Below, piece after piece: positions 28,030 to 36,188 of a stretch of DNA of 64,000 bases. Source of the stretch: Gemmatimonadota bacterium (GTDB lineage Bacteria; Gemmatimonadota; Gemmatimonadetes; Gemmatimonadales; Gemmatimonadaceae); NCBI GenBank assembly GCA_016871855.1, contig VHBQ01000001.1:1-64000 (forward strand), in the 5' to 3' direction. Position 1 is the first letter of the stretch; every line of letters starts with the position of its first letter. The position numbers were made by a program, and so were the translations under genes. Under the pieces are notes generated by a model, which was not told the origin of the DNA, made no database searches, and worked only from the letters and a program-made list of their open reading frames with translations.

Positions 28030-28395
28030 CTACAGGCGCCCGGGCGTATTCACGGTGCGGTCCCCGCCGGCGTTGCCGGTATTCAGCGTCCCGGCAGGTT
28101 CAAACAGCAGCACCGACACCTCTTCGGAAGCGACGGGACGGTGGTCAACGCCGCGCGGCACCACGAGGAACTCGCCGGGGCCGAGGAAGACGCTTCCGTG
28201 GTGAAACTGCATCTCAAACTCGCCGGCCAGCACCAGGAACAGCTCGTCCTCGTCGTCGTGGTGATGCCAGACGAACTCGCCCCGGAACTTCACCAGCTTC
28301 ACGTGCTGCCCGTTGAGCTCACCGACGATCTTCGGACTCCAGTGTTCGCTGAACTGCGCCAGCTTGTCCGCCAAGACGACTTTGGCCGGGATCAT
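28030..28395 (-). CDS. Cupin-domain protein
   Basis: The product has 121 residues. A single cupin 2 barrel carries the metal-binding residues H44, H46, E51 (WHHHDDEDELFLVLAGE) and H85 (GVDHRPVA). Proteins of this form are often isomerases or mannose-6-phosphate-isomerase-like proteins; the substrate is unknown. It lies 35 nt downstream of the Mo-subunit gene stop region, on the opposite side of that stop, and is read in the same direction, separate from the signalling cluster. Confidence 0.88.
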   Translation of the reverse strand: MIPAKVVLADKLAQFSEHWSPKIVGELNGQHVKLVKFRGEFVWHHHDDEDELFLVLAGEFEMQFHHGSVFLGPGEFLVVPRGVDHRPVASEEVSVLLFEPAGTLNTGNAGGDRTVNTPGRL

Positions 28396-28430
28396 GGACC
28401 TGCTCCGCGGTGAGAGAATGCGCGAAGGCG

Positions 28431-30713
28431 CTAGCCGGCCAGCGCCCCGAGGACGCGCCACGGCGTGAGCGGGAGCGCGCACACTTCGACGCCAAGCGCA
28501 TCGGCCACGGCGGCGGCGATGGCCGGAGCTGTCGGGATGATCGGCGGCTCGGCGATGCCGCGCGCGCCGACATGATTCGCGGCGGGATCAGCGCCGCCGA
28601 GGAACAACGCGTCGATGACCGGGACATCGGCCATTGTCGGCACCTTGTAGTCGTGCAGGTTGGCGTTCAGCGGCACGCCGCGCGCGCGGTCCATGTGCCG
28701 CTCCTCAAAGAGCGCGTAGCCGACGCCCTGAATGATGCCGCCGTGCAACTGGCTGTCGGCGAGGGCGGGATTGATGATCCGCCCGGCGTCGTGCACGGCG
28801 ACGATGCGCAGCACGCGCACCACGCCCGTCTCGGTGTCCACCTCAACCTCGGCGAACTGGGCGCCCACCGTGACGATGGCGAGTTCGGGGTTGGGGCCGC
28901 GCGATCCGTGGCCGACGATCTGCACGTTCCCGAGCCGGCGGCAGAGATCGCTGAACGCGAGCGCCGGCGCGCCGTCCACGCACACCTGCGAGTCGCGCGT
29001 GGACAGCCGCTCGATGGGGGCATTCAACATGGGCGCTGCCGCCGCGAGCAGGTGCGTCTTCGCATCTTCGGCCGCCATGCGCACCGCGGGCCCGACGCTT
29101 GGCGTGGTCATCGAGCCCCACGAGTTGCCGGTGTAGGGCAGGCGCTCCGTGTCGCCGATCACCGTGCGCACCGAGGCCAGCGAAGCGCCGAGCGCCTCGG
29201 CGGCGATCTGCGCGAAGATCGTGCGGGCCCCAGTGCCCAGGTCCTGCGTGCCGGCGAGCACGTCCACCGAGCCATCGCTGTTGATGCGCACGTTGGCGTA
29301 GGACGGCGGGCCGCCGCCGGTGGGCCAAGTCTCAGCGGCCATGCCAATGCCGCGCTTCGCGCGGGTGACGGTGGACGGTGGACGGTGGACGGTAGAGGGC
29401 CAATTGAAGCGGCGCATGCCCTCCACGTAGCACTCGTCCAGTCGATTGCCGCTGAAGGGGCGACCGGTGCGCTCGTCGTGGGTGGCGAGGTTCTTTCGGC
29501 GCAGGGCGACGGGGTCCATCTGCAGCGTGCGGGCGAGCGCGTTCATCGCCCCTTCTAGCGCGAAGGCCCCCTCGACGTATCCGGGGCCGCGGAAAGCCTG
29601 CATGCCACCGGCGTTGATGTAGACCGAGACTTCGCTCGTGCGGACGTTGGGGCACGAGTACATCTCGTGGTAGATCTGCGCGGGGCCGCCTTCCCAGCCG
29701 CTGATGCCGAGCGGCACCCAGGCCTCGAGCGCAACGGCGGTCAGCGTGCCATCGCGCGTGGCGCCGAGCGTGACCTTCTGCACCGTCGCGGGGCGGTTGC
29801 CGGTGTCCATCTGCTCGCCGCGGCGGTCGTTGACGCATCGCACCGGGGCACCGAGCGCTCGCGCGAACAGCGCGGCGACGTAGGTGTGCGCGCCAGCGCC
29901 ATTCTTGGCGCCAAAGCCGCCGCCCATGTAGTCCTTGAGTACTCGCACCTTGGCCTGCGGCACGCCGAGCGCGCGGGCGACGTCGTTGCGCACGCGGAAG
30001 ATGCCCTGTGTGGACTCCCAGATCGTGAGCTGGTCGCCATTCCACTCGGCGACGGCGCCGTGCGGTTCGAGCGCGGAGTGCAGCGCGACCGGCGTGCGAT
30101 ACTCGCGCGTGACGGTGACCTCCGCCTCGGCCAGCCCGCGCGTGACATCGCCCCGCTCGACCACCGCGGGCGCCGTGGCGTTGCCGGCACTGCGCACCGA
30201 CGGCGCGTCGGACGCGAGCGCGTCCTCGACCGTCGCCGCATGCGGAGCGGGCGTGAGATCCAGTGACGCCGCCAGCGCGTGCGCCGCCCGCTCTGCCTCG
30301 AGCAGCGACTCGGCGCAGACGGCGGCCAGCGGCTGGCCCGCGTAGCTGATGTCGCGCCGGAAGAGCCGCGTCCCCGGCGGTGCATCGCCCGGGCCGAGCA
30401 CGCCGCGGACGCCGGGCATCGCGCGTGCGCGGTCGAGGGCGAGCGCGTTGAGCGTTCCCTTGGCGATCGGGGCGCGCACGAGGACGGCGTGCAGCATACC
30501 TGGGCGCACGGTGTCGGCAGTGTAGCGCGCGCGCCCGGTCACCTTCTCAAACGCGTCGGTACGGAGTGGACTCGTGCCAACGATTGTGAGCGGGGCGTCA
30601 GCCGTCCACGGCGTCGGTTCGAACGCCGGGAGTTCGACGACGCGCGTTTCCGTGCGCCCTTCGACCTCGACGGTCGTTTGGACGAAGCGACCCTTCTTGT
30701 CCCCCGCGCTCAC
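28431..30713 (-). CDS. Molybdenum hydroxylase large (Mo-cofactor) subunit
   Basis: The product has 760 residues with a GTG start that overlaps the stop of the 2Fe-2S subunit (GTGA). Aldehyde oxidase/xanthine dehydrogenase a/b and Mo-binding domains are present: TGRARYTADTVRPGMLHAVL, MGGGFGAKNGAGAHTY, GTQDLGTGARTIFAQIAAEALG. The active-site Glu is in ARGIAEPPIIPTAPAI. About residues 438-450 (PSTVHRPPSTVT) are encoded by an in-frame copy of the 7-bp repeat, at a linker just before the second Mo domain. The frame is intact. The substrate is unknown (purine, aldehyde or other heterocycle). Confidence 0.92.
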   Translation of the reverse strand: MSAGDKKGRFVQTTVEVEGRTETRVVELPAFEPTPWTADAPLTIVGTSPLRTDAFEKVTGRARYTADTVRPGMLHAVLVRAPIAKGTLNALALDRARAMPGVRGVLGPGDAPPGTRLFRRDISYAGQPLAAVCAESLLEAERAAHALAASLDLTPAPHAATVEDALASDAPSVRSAGNATAPAVVERGDVTRGLAEAEVTVTREYRTPVALHSALEPHGAVAEWNGDQLTIWESTQGIFRVRNDVARALGVPQAKVRVLKDYMGGGFGAKNGAGAHTYVAALFARALGAPVRCVNDRRGEQMDTGNRPATVQKVTLGATRDGTLTAVALEAWVPLGISGWEGGPAQIYHEMYSCPNVRTSEVSVYINAGGMQAFRGPGYVEGAFALEGAMNALARTLQMDPVALRRKNLATHDERTGRPFSGNRLDECYVEGMRRFNWPSTVHRPPSTVTRAKRGIGMAAETWPTGGGPPSYANVRINSDGSVDVLAGTQDLGTGARTIFAQIAAEALGASLASVRTVIGDTERLPYTGNSWGSMTTPSVGPAVRMAAEDAKTHLLAAAAPMLNAPIERLSTRDSQVCVDGAPALAFSDLCRRLGNVQIVGHGSRGPNPELAIVTVGAQFAEVEVDTETGVVRVLRIVAVHDAGRIINPALADSQLHGGIIQGVGYALFEERHMDRARGVPLNANLHDYKVPTMADVPVIDALFLGGADPAANHVGARGIAEPPIIPTAPAIAAAVADALGVEVCALPLTPWRVLGALAG
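29369..29398. repeat. 7-bp repeat array 3, inside a coding region
   Basis: GTGACGGTGGACGGTGGACG and the two further units through GACGGTAGAG form about four units in one orientation. They lie within the Mo-subunit gene, where they add a PSTVHRPPSTV segment without breaking the frame. No complementary arm is present. Confidence 0.9.
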
Positions 30714-31168
30714 CCGTTTGCTCCCGCCGCCACGGCGCGGATGGCCGCGACGATCTTCGGGTAGGTGCCGCAGCGGCAGAGATTGCCGCTCATCGCGGTT
30801 CGGATCTCCTCCTCCGATGGCGATGGATTCCGTTCGAGCAGCGCGGCAGCGGCCATGAGCTGGCCAGGGGTGCAGAACCCGCACTGCGTGGCGTCGTGCG
30901 TGATGAAGGCCTGCTGCAGCGGGTGGAGGTTCTCGCCCGCGGCGAGTCCCTCGACGGTCTCAATCTGCGCGCCCTCACACGCGGCGGTCAGCGACAGGCA
31001 CGCGTAAACAAGATCGCCGTTGAGACGCACGGTGCACGCCCCGCACTCGCCGTGGCCGCAGCTCAACTTGGGGCCGGTGAGCCCGAGCTGGTCGCGCAGG
31101 GCGGCCAGCAGCGTGGGGAAACGCTGGGAGTCGACCTCGCGCGGGGAGCCGTTGACGGTGAGGTGCAT
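30710..31168 (-). CDS. Molybdenum hydroxylase 2Fe-2S subunit
   Basis: The product has 152 residues. The plant-type ferredoxin cluster ligands are C37, C42, C45 (SCGHGECGAC) and C57. The second, all-helical 2Fe-2S domain has C96, C99 (QCGFC) and C131, C133 (NLCRCGTYPKI). It transfers electrons between the Mo and FAD sites. The start MHLTVNGSPREV is supported by the fold; upstream codons fall in the 10-bp array. No Tat signal is visible, so the enzyme is probably cytosolic. Confidence 0.95.
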   Translation of the reverse strand: MHLTVNGSPREVDSQRFPTLLAALRDQLGLTGPKLSCGHGECGACTVRLNGDLVYACLSLTAACEGAQIETVEGLAAGENLHPLQQAFITHDATQCGFCTPGQLMAAAALLERNPSPSEEEIRTAMSGNLCRCGTYPKIVAAIRAVAAGANG

Positions 31169-31180
31169 GGGATAAGAGTA

Positions 31181-31290
31181 CGACAGAAGACGACAGAAAA
31201 CGACAGAGAACGACAGAGAACGACAGAAAACGACAGAAAACGACAGAAAACGACAGAGGACGACAGAGGACGACAGAGGACGACAGAGAC
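31181..31290. repeat. Eleven tandem 10-bp units (CGACAGAAAA/GAGAA/GAGGA)
   Basis: Eleven exact 10-bp units run between the divergent 2Fe-2S subunit gene (start 31168) and the ferredoxin gene (start 31388). Several units hold an A4 tract at exactly 10-bp spacing, close to the DNA helical repeat. Confidence 0.95.
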
Positions 31291-31387
31291 CGAAAGTTGC
31301 TGAGATGTCCCTCTGGCGGTTGAGGCGGCTCTGCGGGGCGCTTATCTTCACCGTGTTAGCCCGCATTTCCGACTTCGAGGAGTTTCG

Positions 31388-31651
31388 ATGCCATACATCA
31401 TCACCGAGGCCTGCATTGGCACCAAGGACAAGGCCTGTGTCGATGTCTGCCCCGTGGACTGCATTTACGAGGCGGAGGACCAGCTCTACATCCACCCCGA
31501 CGAGTGTATCGATTGCGGGGCGTGCGAGCCCGAGTGCCCGGTGACGGCGATCTTCCCCGAGGAGGACGTGCCGGCGAACCTGCAGTCCTTCATCGCGAAG
31601 AACCGCGACGTGTTCAAGGGGCCGAATCCGCCGGGGAAGCCGACGAGGTAG
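31388..31651 (+). CDS. 7Fe/8Fe ferredoxin (FdxA-like)
   Basis: The product has 87 residues. The N-terminal cluster region is CIGTKDKACVDVCPVDCIY, and the second is CIDCGACEPECPVTAIF. The spacing of the first motif matches FdxA-type ferredoxins, which carry one 3Fe-4S and one 4Fe-4S cluster. It is a cytosolic electron carrier. An appropriate GAGGAG ribosome site lies before the ATG. The terminator and inverted repeat element 4 follow. Confidence 0.93.
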   Translation: MPYIITEACIGTKDKACVDVCPVDCIYEAEDQLYIHPDECIDCGACEPECPVTAIFPEEDVPANLQSFIAKNRDVFKGPNPPGKPTR

Positions 31652-31755
31652 ACGGTGGACAGTGGACGGTAGACGGTAGAATCGAAAGCCCGGCGGGATT
31701 TCCGCCGGGCTCTCTCGTTCTATCCACCGTCAACCGTCCACCGTCTACCGTCAAA
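31650..31755. repeat. 7-bp repeat inverted element 4 with internal terminator
   Basis: The left arm at 31651-31679 (GACGGTGGACAGTGGACGGT and on) and the right arm at 31725-31753 (CACCGTCAACCGTCCACCGT and on) flank the GC-rich terminator stem 31688-31710. It lies between the convergent ferredoxin gene and the methyltransferase gene (stop 31759). Confidence 0.92.
31688..31710. terminator. Intrinsic terminator inside element 4
   Basis: GCCCGGCGG and CCGCCGGGC pair around a short loop, followed by TCTCTCGTTCT. It closes the ferredoxin transcript; on the other strand it could end the methyltransferase transcript (CTTTCGATTCT follows). Confidence 0.8.
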
Positions 31756-31758
31756 GTC

Positions 31759-32370
31759 CTAGAGCACTCCCCCCGGAAAGTACCGATCCTTCGCCACAAA
31801 CAGCGCCAACAGCGCGGCATACTGCAGGAACGTCGAGATCTCGCTCTTCCACGCCTCGGCCCAGAAGAACTCGCCAGCCACGGGGCCTGCCGCGCCGGTA
31901 GGAATCCAACGCGCGGTGCGGCGCTTGTACGCCAGGTACTCCTCGCCGAAGATCGACTCCAGCACGCCCTCTTCGTACCGCACGATGAAGTAGTACTCCA
32001 CGGCGAAGAGCGCGACGGCGACGGGGAGGAACCACCACACGCCGCTCAAGGCGACGAAGCCCATCCAGAGCAGGAAATTCCCGTTGTACAGCGGATTGCG
32101 GCTGAGCGCGAACGGGCCGTGGGTGACGAGCTTCTGCACGTTGCGCGAGCGACGCCGGGTCACCGTGCCCGCGGTGGCGACGCCCCACAGGCGCCAAGCT
32201 TCTCCGATGACGATCAACAACGCCCCGAAGATGACGCCAACGCGGGTGATGCCACCGGACGCCAGCAGGGGAACGACGAGGAACGGCACCGGCAGCCAAC
32301 CGCGGTTGCGGAAGAGCGCGGCGCCGATCTGCGCGGGGCGGGAGGCTTCGGAGGCGGAGATGGAAGACAA
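31759..32370 (-). CDS. Isoprenylcysteine methyltransferase/PEMT-like membrane protein
   Basis: The product has 203 residues. There are several transmembrane helices (about 24-42, 46-62, 102-130, 178-190) and the ICMT/PEMT signature: HGPFALSRNPLYNGNFLLWMG, then YEEGVLESIFGEEYLAYKRR. It uses S-adenosylmethionine in the membrane; bacterial substrates are mostly unknown (phospholipids or isoprenoids). Elements of the 7-bp repeat lie immediately on both sides (31650-31755 and 32376-32410). Confidence 0.85.
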   Translation of the reverse strand: MSSISASEASRPAQIGAALFRNRGWLPVPFLVVPLLASGGITRVGVIFGALLIVIGEAWRLWGVATAGTVTRRRSRNVQKLVTHGPFALSRNPLYNGNFLLWMGFVALSGVWWFLPVAVALFAVEYYFIVRYEEGVLESIFGEEYLAYKRRTARWIPTGAAGPVAGEFFWAEAWKSEISTFLQYAALLALFVAKDRYFPGGVL

Positions 32371-32375
32371 GACAG

Positions 32376-32410
32376 TGACGGTGGACGGTGGACGGTTGAC
32401 GGTGGAAGGT
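32376..32410. repeat. 7-bp repeat array 5
   Basis: GTGACGGTGGACGGTGGACG, then GTTGACGGTGGAAGG, forms about four units in one orientation. It lies between the methyltransferase start and the hydrolase stop. No complementary arm is present. Confidence 0.9.
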
Positions 32411-32421
32411 AACGCCCTTCA

Positions 32422-33216
32422 CTACTGCGCAGTCAGCGAGACCAAGAATTCGCTAAGCACGTGATTGAAGGCGGCGGGGCGCTCCATGTTGCTGACGTGG
32501 CCGGCGCCGGCGATTACTTCCAGTCGACTGCCAGCAATGGCGAGGTGCATGCTCCGCGCATCCTTGGGCGGCGTCAGCACATCCTCGTCGCCAACGACGA
32601 TGAGTGTCGGCACATCAATGTCGCCGAGCGTCGGCGTGGAGTCGGGGCGGAGTCGCAGCGCATCGAGCGCGTCCACGACGCCTTGCACGGGGGCGAGGGA
32701 CATCATCCGGTGCAGCTCGTCGACGAGTTCGGGGTTCTTCTCGCGGGTGGTGCGTCCCACCATGCCGCTGATCATCTGGTTGGCGACGGCCATGCTGCCG
32801 CGCTCACGTACGAGCGCCTGCATCTCGAGGCGAGTGGCCTGTGCCGCCGCGGCGTCCGGCGTGGCGCGCGTGTCGCACAGCACGAGCGCGCGCACGCGGG
32901 CGCGATGCCGGCGCCAGAAGGCCAGCGTCGCGTAGCCGCCCATCGAGAGCCCGACGATCACCGCGCGTTCGATGCTCAGGTAATCCAGCAGCGCGGCCGC
33001 GTCGTCGGCGTACCCCTCCACACCGCCGGCCTCGCCCGGCGCGCTCTCGCCGAACCCGCGCAGGTCCATGGCCATCGTGCGCGCCGGCGCGGCGAGTGCG
33101 CCCAGCTGCGGCGACCAGAGCGACCGGTTGTGCGGAAAGCCGTGCAGGAAGAGGACGGGAAGCCCCGAGCCCACGTCGTCATAGCCGATGGCGCGACCAT
33201 CCAGCAGCGTGATCAC
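32422..33216 (-). CDS. Alpha/beta-fold hydrolase
   Basis: The product has 264 residues with a GTG start overlapping the AI-2E stop by 4 nt. The hydrolase fold has HGFPHN (oxyanion region), nucleophile Ser91 in GLSMGGYA, the Asp in VVGDEDVLTPP and the His in GAGHVSNMERP. The subfamily is that of 3-oxoadipate enol-lactonase/BioH-like hydrolases; the substrate is not deducible. Confidence 0.9.
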   Translation of the reverse strand: MITLLDGRAIGYDDVGSGLPVLFLHGFPHNRSLWSPQLGALAAPARTMAMDLRGFGESAPGEAGGVEGYADDAAALLDYLSIERAVIVGLSMGGYATLAFWRRHRARVRALVLCDTRATPDAAAAQATRLEMQALVRERGSMAVANQMISGMVGRTTREKNPELVDELHRMMSLAPVQGVVDALDALRLRPDSTPTLGDIDVPTLIVVGDEDVLTPPKDARSMHLAIAGSRLEVIAGAGHVSNMERPAAFNHVLSEFLVSLTAQ

Positions 33217-34463
33217 GATGGCGGCCCCGAATCGGCGATCGCACCGGTCGGCGGCGCGTCGGCCAGGTCCGGCTCGACGTGCAGCATCTGCACCGCCACG
33301 AACACCGCGGCCAGCAGCGGCGTCGCGACGAACAGCCCCATCAGGCCGAAGACGTACGCCATCACCACCTGCGTCATCATCGTGAGCGCCGGCGGCAGGT
33401 CGAGCTGCTCCTTCATCAGGTACGGGATGAGGAGGTTGTTCTCCAGGAACTGGATGCCCCAATACGCGACCATCACGGCGAGCGCCTTCTCGGGCGAATC
33501 CGCAAAGGCCACGACGACGGCTGGGATGGCGGCCAGCGTGGGACCGATATTCGGGATGAACTCGAGGATCCCCGCGATGACACCCAGCGGCAGGGCGGCG
33601 CGCACCCCGAGAATCCAGAGCACAACCGTCGTCACCGTGCCGATGACGAGCATCGCAATGGCCTGCGTGCCCAGCCACCGCCGCAGCTTGACGGCGATGG
33701 CGTCGAGCACCGGCGAGAGCCGCTGCCGGGTGTGCGGATTGAACAGCAGCAGCAGGCCTCGCTTGTAGAGGTCCGGCTCGGCGGCGATGTACACCGCGAG
33801 GAACAGGATCAGGACGAATCCGCCGAAGACGGCGAGCGTGGACGTCAGGATCCCGAGGGCGACGGCCTTGAGCTTGCCCGCCTGCCGGTAGAACGCCTCG
33901 ACCAGTCGGCCCTGCTGCGGTACCGCGGTGTCCGACTCGCCCGGCACGGGCGTCGCCGCGGCCCCGGTGTCGTGCGTCGCCACGGAATCCGGCGGCGCCG
34001 CGGGACGCGTCTCCGCGCCGGCAATTGCGTCGAGAAGGCGAGGCTGGTTGGTGGCCATCCAGAGCTCGACCTTCTGCACCGCGGCCGGGAAGCGCGTGCG
34101 GATCTCCTGCGACTGCGTGATCAGCGTGGGGGCGGACCACCCGGCCAGCGCCAGGACGAGTCCGACGACACCGAAGACGACGAAGGGGGCGGCGATCCCC
34201 CGGCGGAAGCCGCGCCGCTCGAGCGCGCTGACTGCCGGCGCGGCGCCCAGGCCGAAGAGCACGCCGAGGAAGGCGGTCAGCGCCAGAATCCGCGCGGCCC
34301 AGAGCAGCTGCAGACCGAGGAGCACGAAGACGATAATCAGCGCCGCCTTCACGAGATCGGCGTGCTCGGCCGTCAGCATGCCGGCAATCCGGCGTCCTGG
34401 GGCGGGCGCCGCGGAGGTCTCTTGCGTTGCGGCGACGGGAGGAGGCGTGGGATCGGCGGACAT
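33213..34463 (-). CDS. AI-2E family transporter (permease)
   Basis: The product has 416 residues. It has about eight hydrophobic helices (for example 33-70, 85-110, 215-240, 275-300, 305-330, 365-395) with the family segment LEFIPNIGPTLAAIPAVVVAF and the ENNLLIPYLM motif. A long hydrophilic loop (about 130-210) is rich in Ala/Pro/Thr. Relatives export AI-2 or act as Na+/H+ antiporters; the role here is open. The start MSADPTPPP is chosen over a longer frame that has no similarity. Confidence 0.88.
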   Translation of the reverse strand: MSADPTPPPVAATQETSAAPAPGRRIAGMLTAEHADLVKAALIIVFVLLGLQLLWAARILALTAFLGVLFGLGAAPAVSALERRGFRRGIAAPFVVFGVVGLVLALAGWSAPTLITQSQEIRTRFPAAVQKVELWMATNQPRLLDAIAGAETRPAAPPDSVATHDTGAAATPVPGESDTAVPQQGRLVEAFYRQAGKLKAVALGILTSTLAVFGGFVLILFLAVYIAAEPDLYKRGLLLLFNPHTRQRLSPVLDAIAVKLRRWLGTQAIAMLVIGTVTTVVLWILGVRAALPLGVIAGILEFIPNIGPTLAAIPAVVVAFADSPEKALAVMVAYWGIQFLENNLLIPYLMKEQLDLPPALTMMTQVVMAYVFGLMGLFVATPLLAAVFVAVQMLHVEPDLADAPPTGAIADSGPPS

Positions 34464-34537
34464 GGCGGCAGGCGGGTGTAAGAAGGGGGGACCCGCTACA
34501 TTTCTACCACACGCGACACCGGAGAGGAAGGAAGCGA

Positions 34538-35740
34538 GTGAATCCCAGGCAGGCGGCACCGACGGTGCGATACCTCGACTCGAGCGACACCGTCGGGCGG
34601 TTCCTCGAGGGAATCCGCGACGCGCGCCTGCTCGCGCTCGACACCGAAGGGGCGAGTTTTCATCGGTATATCGATCGCATCTACCTGCTCCAGCTCTCCA
34701 CGCGCGACGCCCACGCGATCATTGATCCGCTTCCCATCGAGCCGCCCGCGGCGCTCGGGACGCTGCTCGAGGACCGGGACGTCGAGGTGGTCTTCCACGA
34801 CGCCGACTACGACCTGCGCCTGCTGCATCAGGACTACGGCTGGCAGGTGCGCAACATCTTCGACACGCGCATCGCCGCCCAACTCCTCGGCGTGAAGGCG
34901 TTTGGCTTGGCGGCCCTGCTTGAGCAGCACTTCGGCGTGAAGCTCGACAAGAAGCATCAGCGCGCCGATTGGTCCATGCGTCCGCTGACGAAGGGGATGC
35001 TCGACTATGCCGCGCAGGACACCATGCACCTGCTGCAGCTGCGTGACGAGATGAAGGAGCAGCTCGAGCGCAAAGGACGCTGGAGCTGGGCCCGCGAGGA
35101 GTTCGATCGGCTCGAGGGGACACGCTGGGCGCCTGAGGATGCGGCGGACGCGTTCCTGCGCATCAAGGGCGCGCGGGATCTCACCCGGCGTGAACTGGCC
35201 GTGCTGCGTGAGGTGACCCGGTGGCGCGACGCGACCGCGGAGGCGCTTGACCGCTCGACCTTCCGTGTCGTGGCCAACGAGGTGTTGCTCGAGATCGCGC
35301 GCCTGCAGCCGACGACCGCCGATGCGCTTGGCAAGATCAAGGGAATGCCCCGCGGGATGATGGACCGCGCCGCCAATGACGTGCTCGACGCCGTGCAACG
35401 CGGACTCGCCGTGCCCGAGGCCCAACTGCCGCGCTTCCCGCGGTCGGCGCGATGGGAGAAGGACCCGGAGTTTGACAGCAAGGTTGGCCAACTCAAGGCG
35501 GTGCGCGACGCCGCGGCGAAGCGGCTCGATCTGGATCCCGGTGTGCTGGGGTCGCGCGAGCGGCTCGAGGCCGTCGCACGGCTCGTCCCGCGCTCCGTCG
35601 AGGATCTCGCCGCGATCCCGGAACTTCGCCGCTGGCAGGTCGCGGAAATGGGCGCGGCCTTCGTGGAGGCGCTGCGCGGGTTCAAGCCAAAGCACCGGAC
35701 GCCGCACTCGGCGCCGGATTCGCCGTATCTCGATTCCTGA
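34538..35740 (+). CDS. rnd: RNase D-like 3'-5' exonuclease with HRDC domain
   Basis: The product has 400 residues with a GTG start preceded by GGAGAGGAAG. The DEDD exonuclease domain has D35 and E37 (LALDTEG), the second Asp region in VVFHDADYDLRLL, and the Y-x3-D motif in DYAAQDTMHLLQL. HRDC-type helices occupy about 205-290 and a second helical repeat about 295-370, as in RNase D. RNase D trims tRNA precursors and other structured RNAs. Cytosolic. Confidence 0.9.
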   Translation: MNPRQAAPTVRYLDSSDTVGRFLEGIRDARLLALDTEGASFHRYIDRIYLLQLSTRDAHAIIDPLPIEPPAALGTLLEDRDVEVVFHDADYDLRLLHQDYGWQVRNIFDTRIAAQLLGVKAFGLAALLEQHFGVKLDKKHQRADWSMRPLTKGMLDYAAQDTMHLLQLRDEMKEQLERKGRWSWAREEFDRLEGTRWAPEDAADAFLRIKGARDLTRRELAVLREVTRWRDATAEALDRSTFRVVANEVLLEIARLQPTTADALGKIKGMPRGMMDRAANDVLDAVQRGLAVPEAQLPRFPRSARWEKDPEFDSKVGQLKAVRDAAAKRLDLDPGVLGSRERLEAVARLVPRSVEDLAAIPELRRWQVAEMGAAFVEALRGFKPKHRTPHSAPDSPYLDS

Positions 35741-35773
35741 GTGATCGCGCGCGCCTGACGCGCAGCGCCGCCT

Positions 35774-36127
35774 TCAGAGGCCCAGGTAGACGCGCACGCG
35801 CGGCTCGATGCGGTCCGGCGTCCAGGGCGGCGACCAGACGATGTTCACCTCGGCCTTGGTGATGCCAGGAATCGCCTGCACCTGCGTCGTCGCGTCGTGC
35901 AACAGTTCGGGCCCCGACGGACAGGCCGGCGACGTGAGCGACATGTCCACGTTCACCTGCGTCCCGTCCACGCGGATCTCGTAGACCAGGCCCAGGTCCA
36001 CGATGTTGAGATTCAAGTCCGGATCCTTCACGCGGCGCAGGGCCAGCTTGACGAGATCTTCTGTGATCTCGCCGCTGGCGCTGGAGGCGGCGTCGTTGGC
36101 CGCGGGTGAGTTCTCTTGCTCGGTCAT
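35774..36127 (-). CDS. SufT/MIP18-like (DUF59) Fe-S maturation protein
   Basis: The product has 117 residues. DUF59 is evident: LVKLALRRVKDPDLNLNIVDLGLVYEI, TSPACPSGPEL (conserved Cys) and EVNIVWSPPWTPDRI. Such proteins (SufT, PaaD, MIP18) help to mature Fe-S proteins. It stands apart from the suf operon in this window (about 29 kb) but could serve the same pathway. The N-terminal 20 residues are low-complexity. Confidence 0.9.
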   Translation of the reverse strand: MTEQENSPAANDAASSASGEITEDLVKLALRRVKDPDLNLNIVDLGLVYEIRVDGTQVNVDMSLTSPACPSGPELLHDATTQVQAIPGITKAEVNIVWSPPWTPDRIEPRVRVYLGL

Positions 36128-36188
36128 GGGAGGCTCCCTTGCTCGTCGCAGTATGCCGTGGCGGCGAGCGGGAATTCAAGCCGCGCGC

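Noticed and set aside
31181-31290. CRISPR array
   Set aside because: The units are 10 bp with no unique spacers, and no cas gene is nearby. It is a simple tandem repeat.
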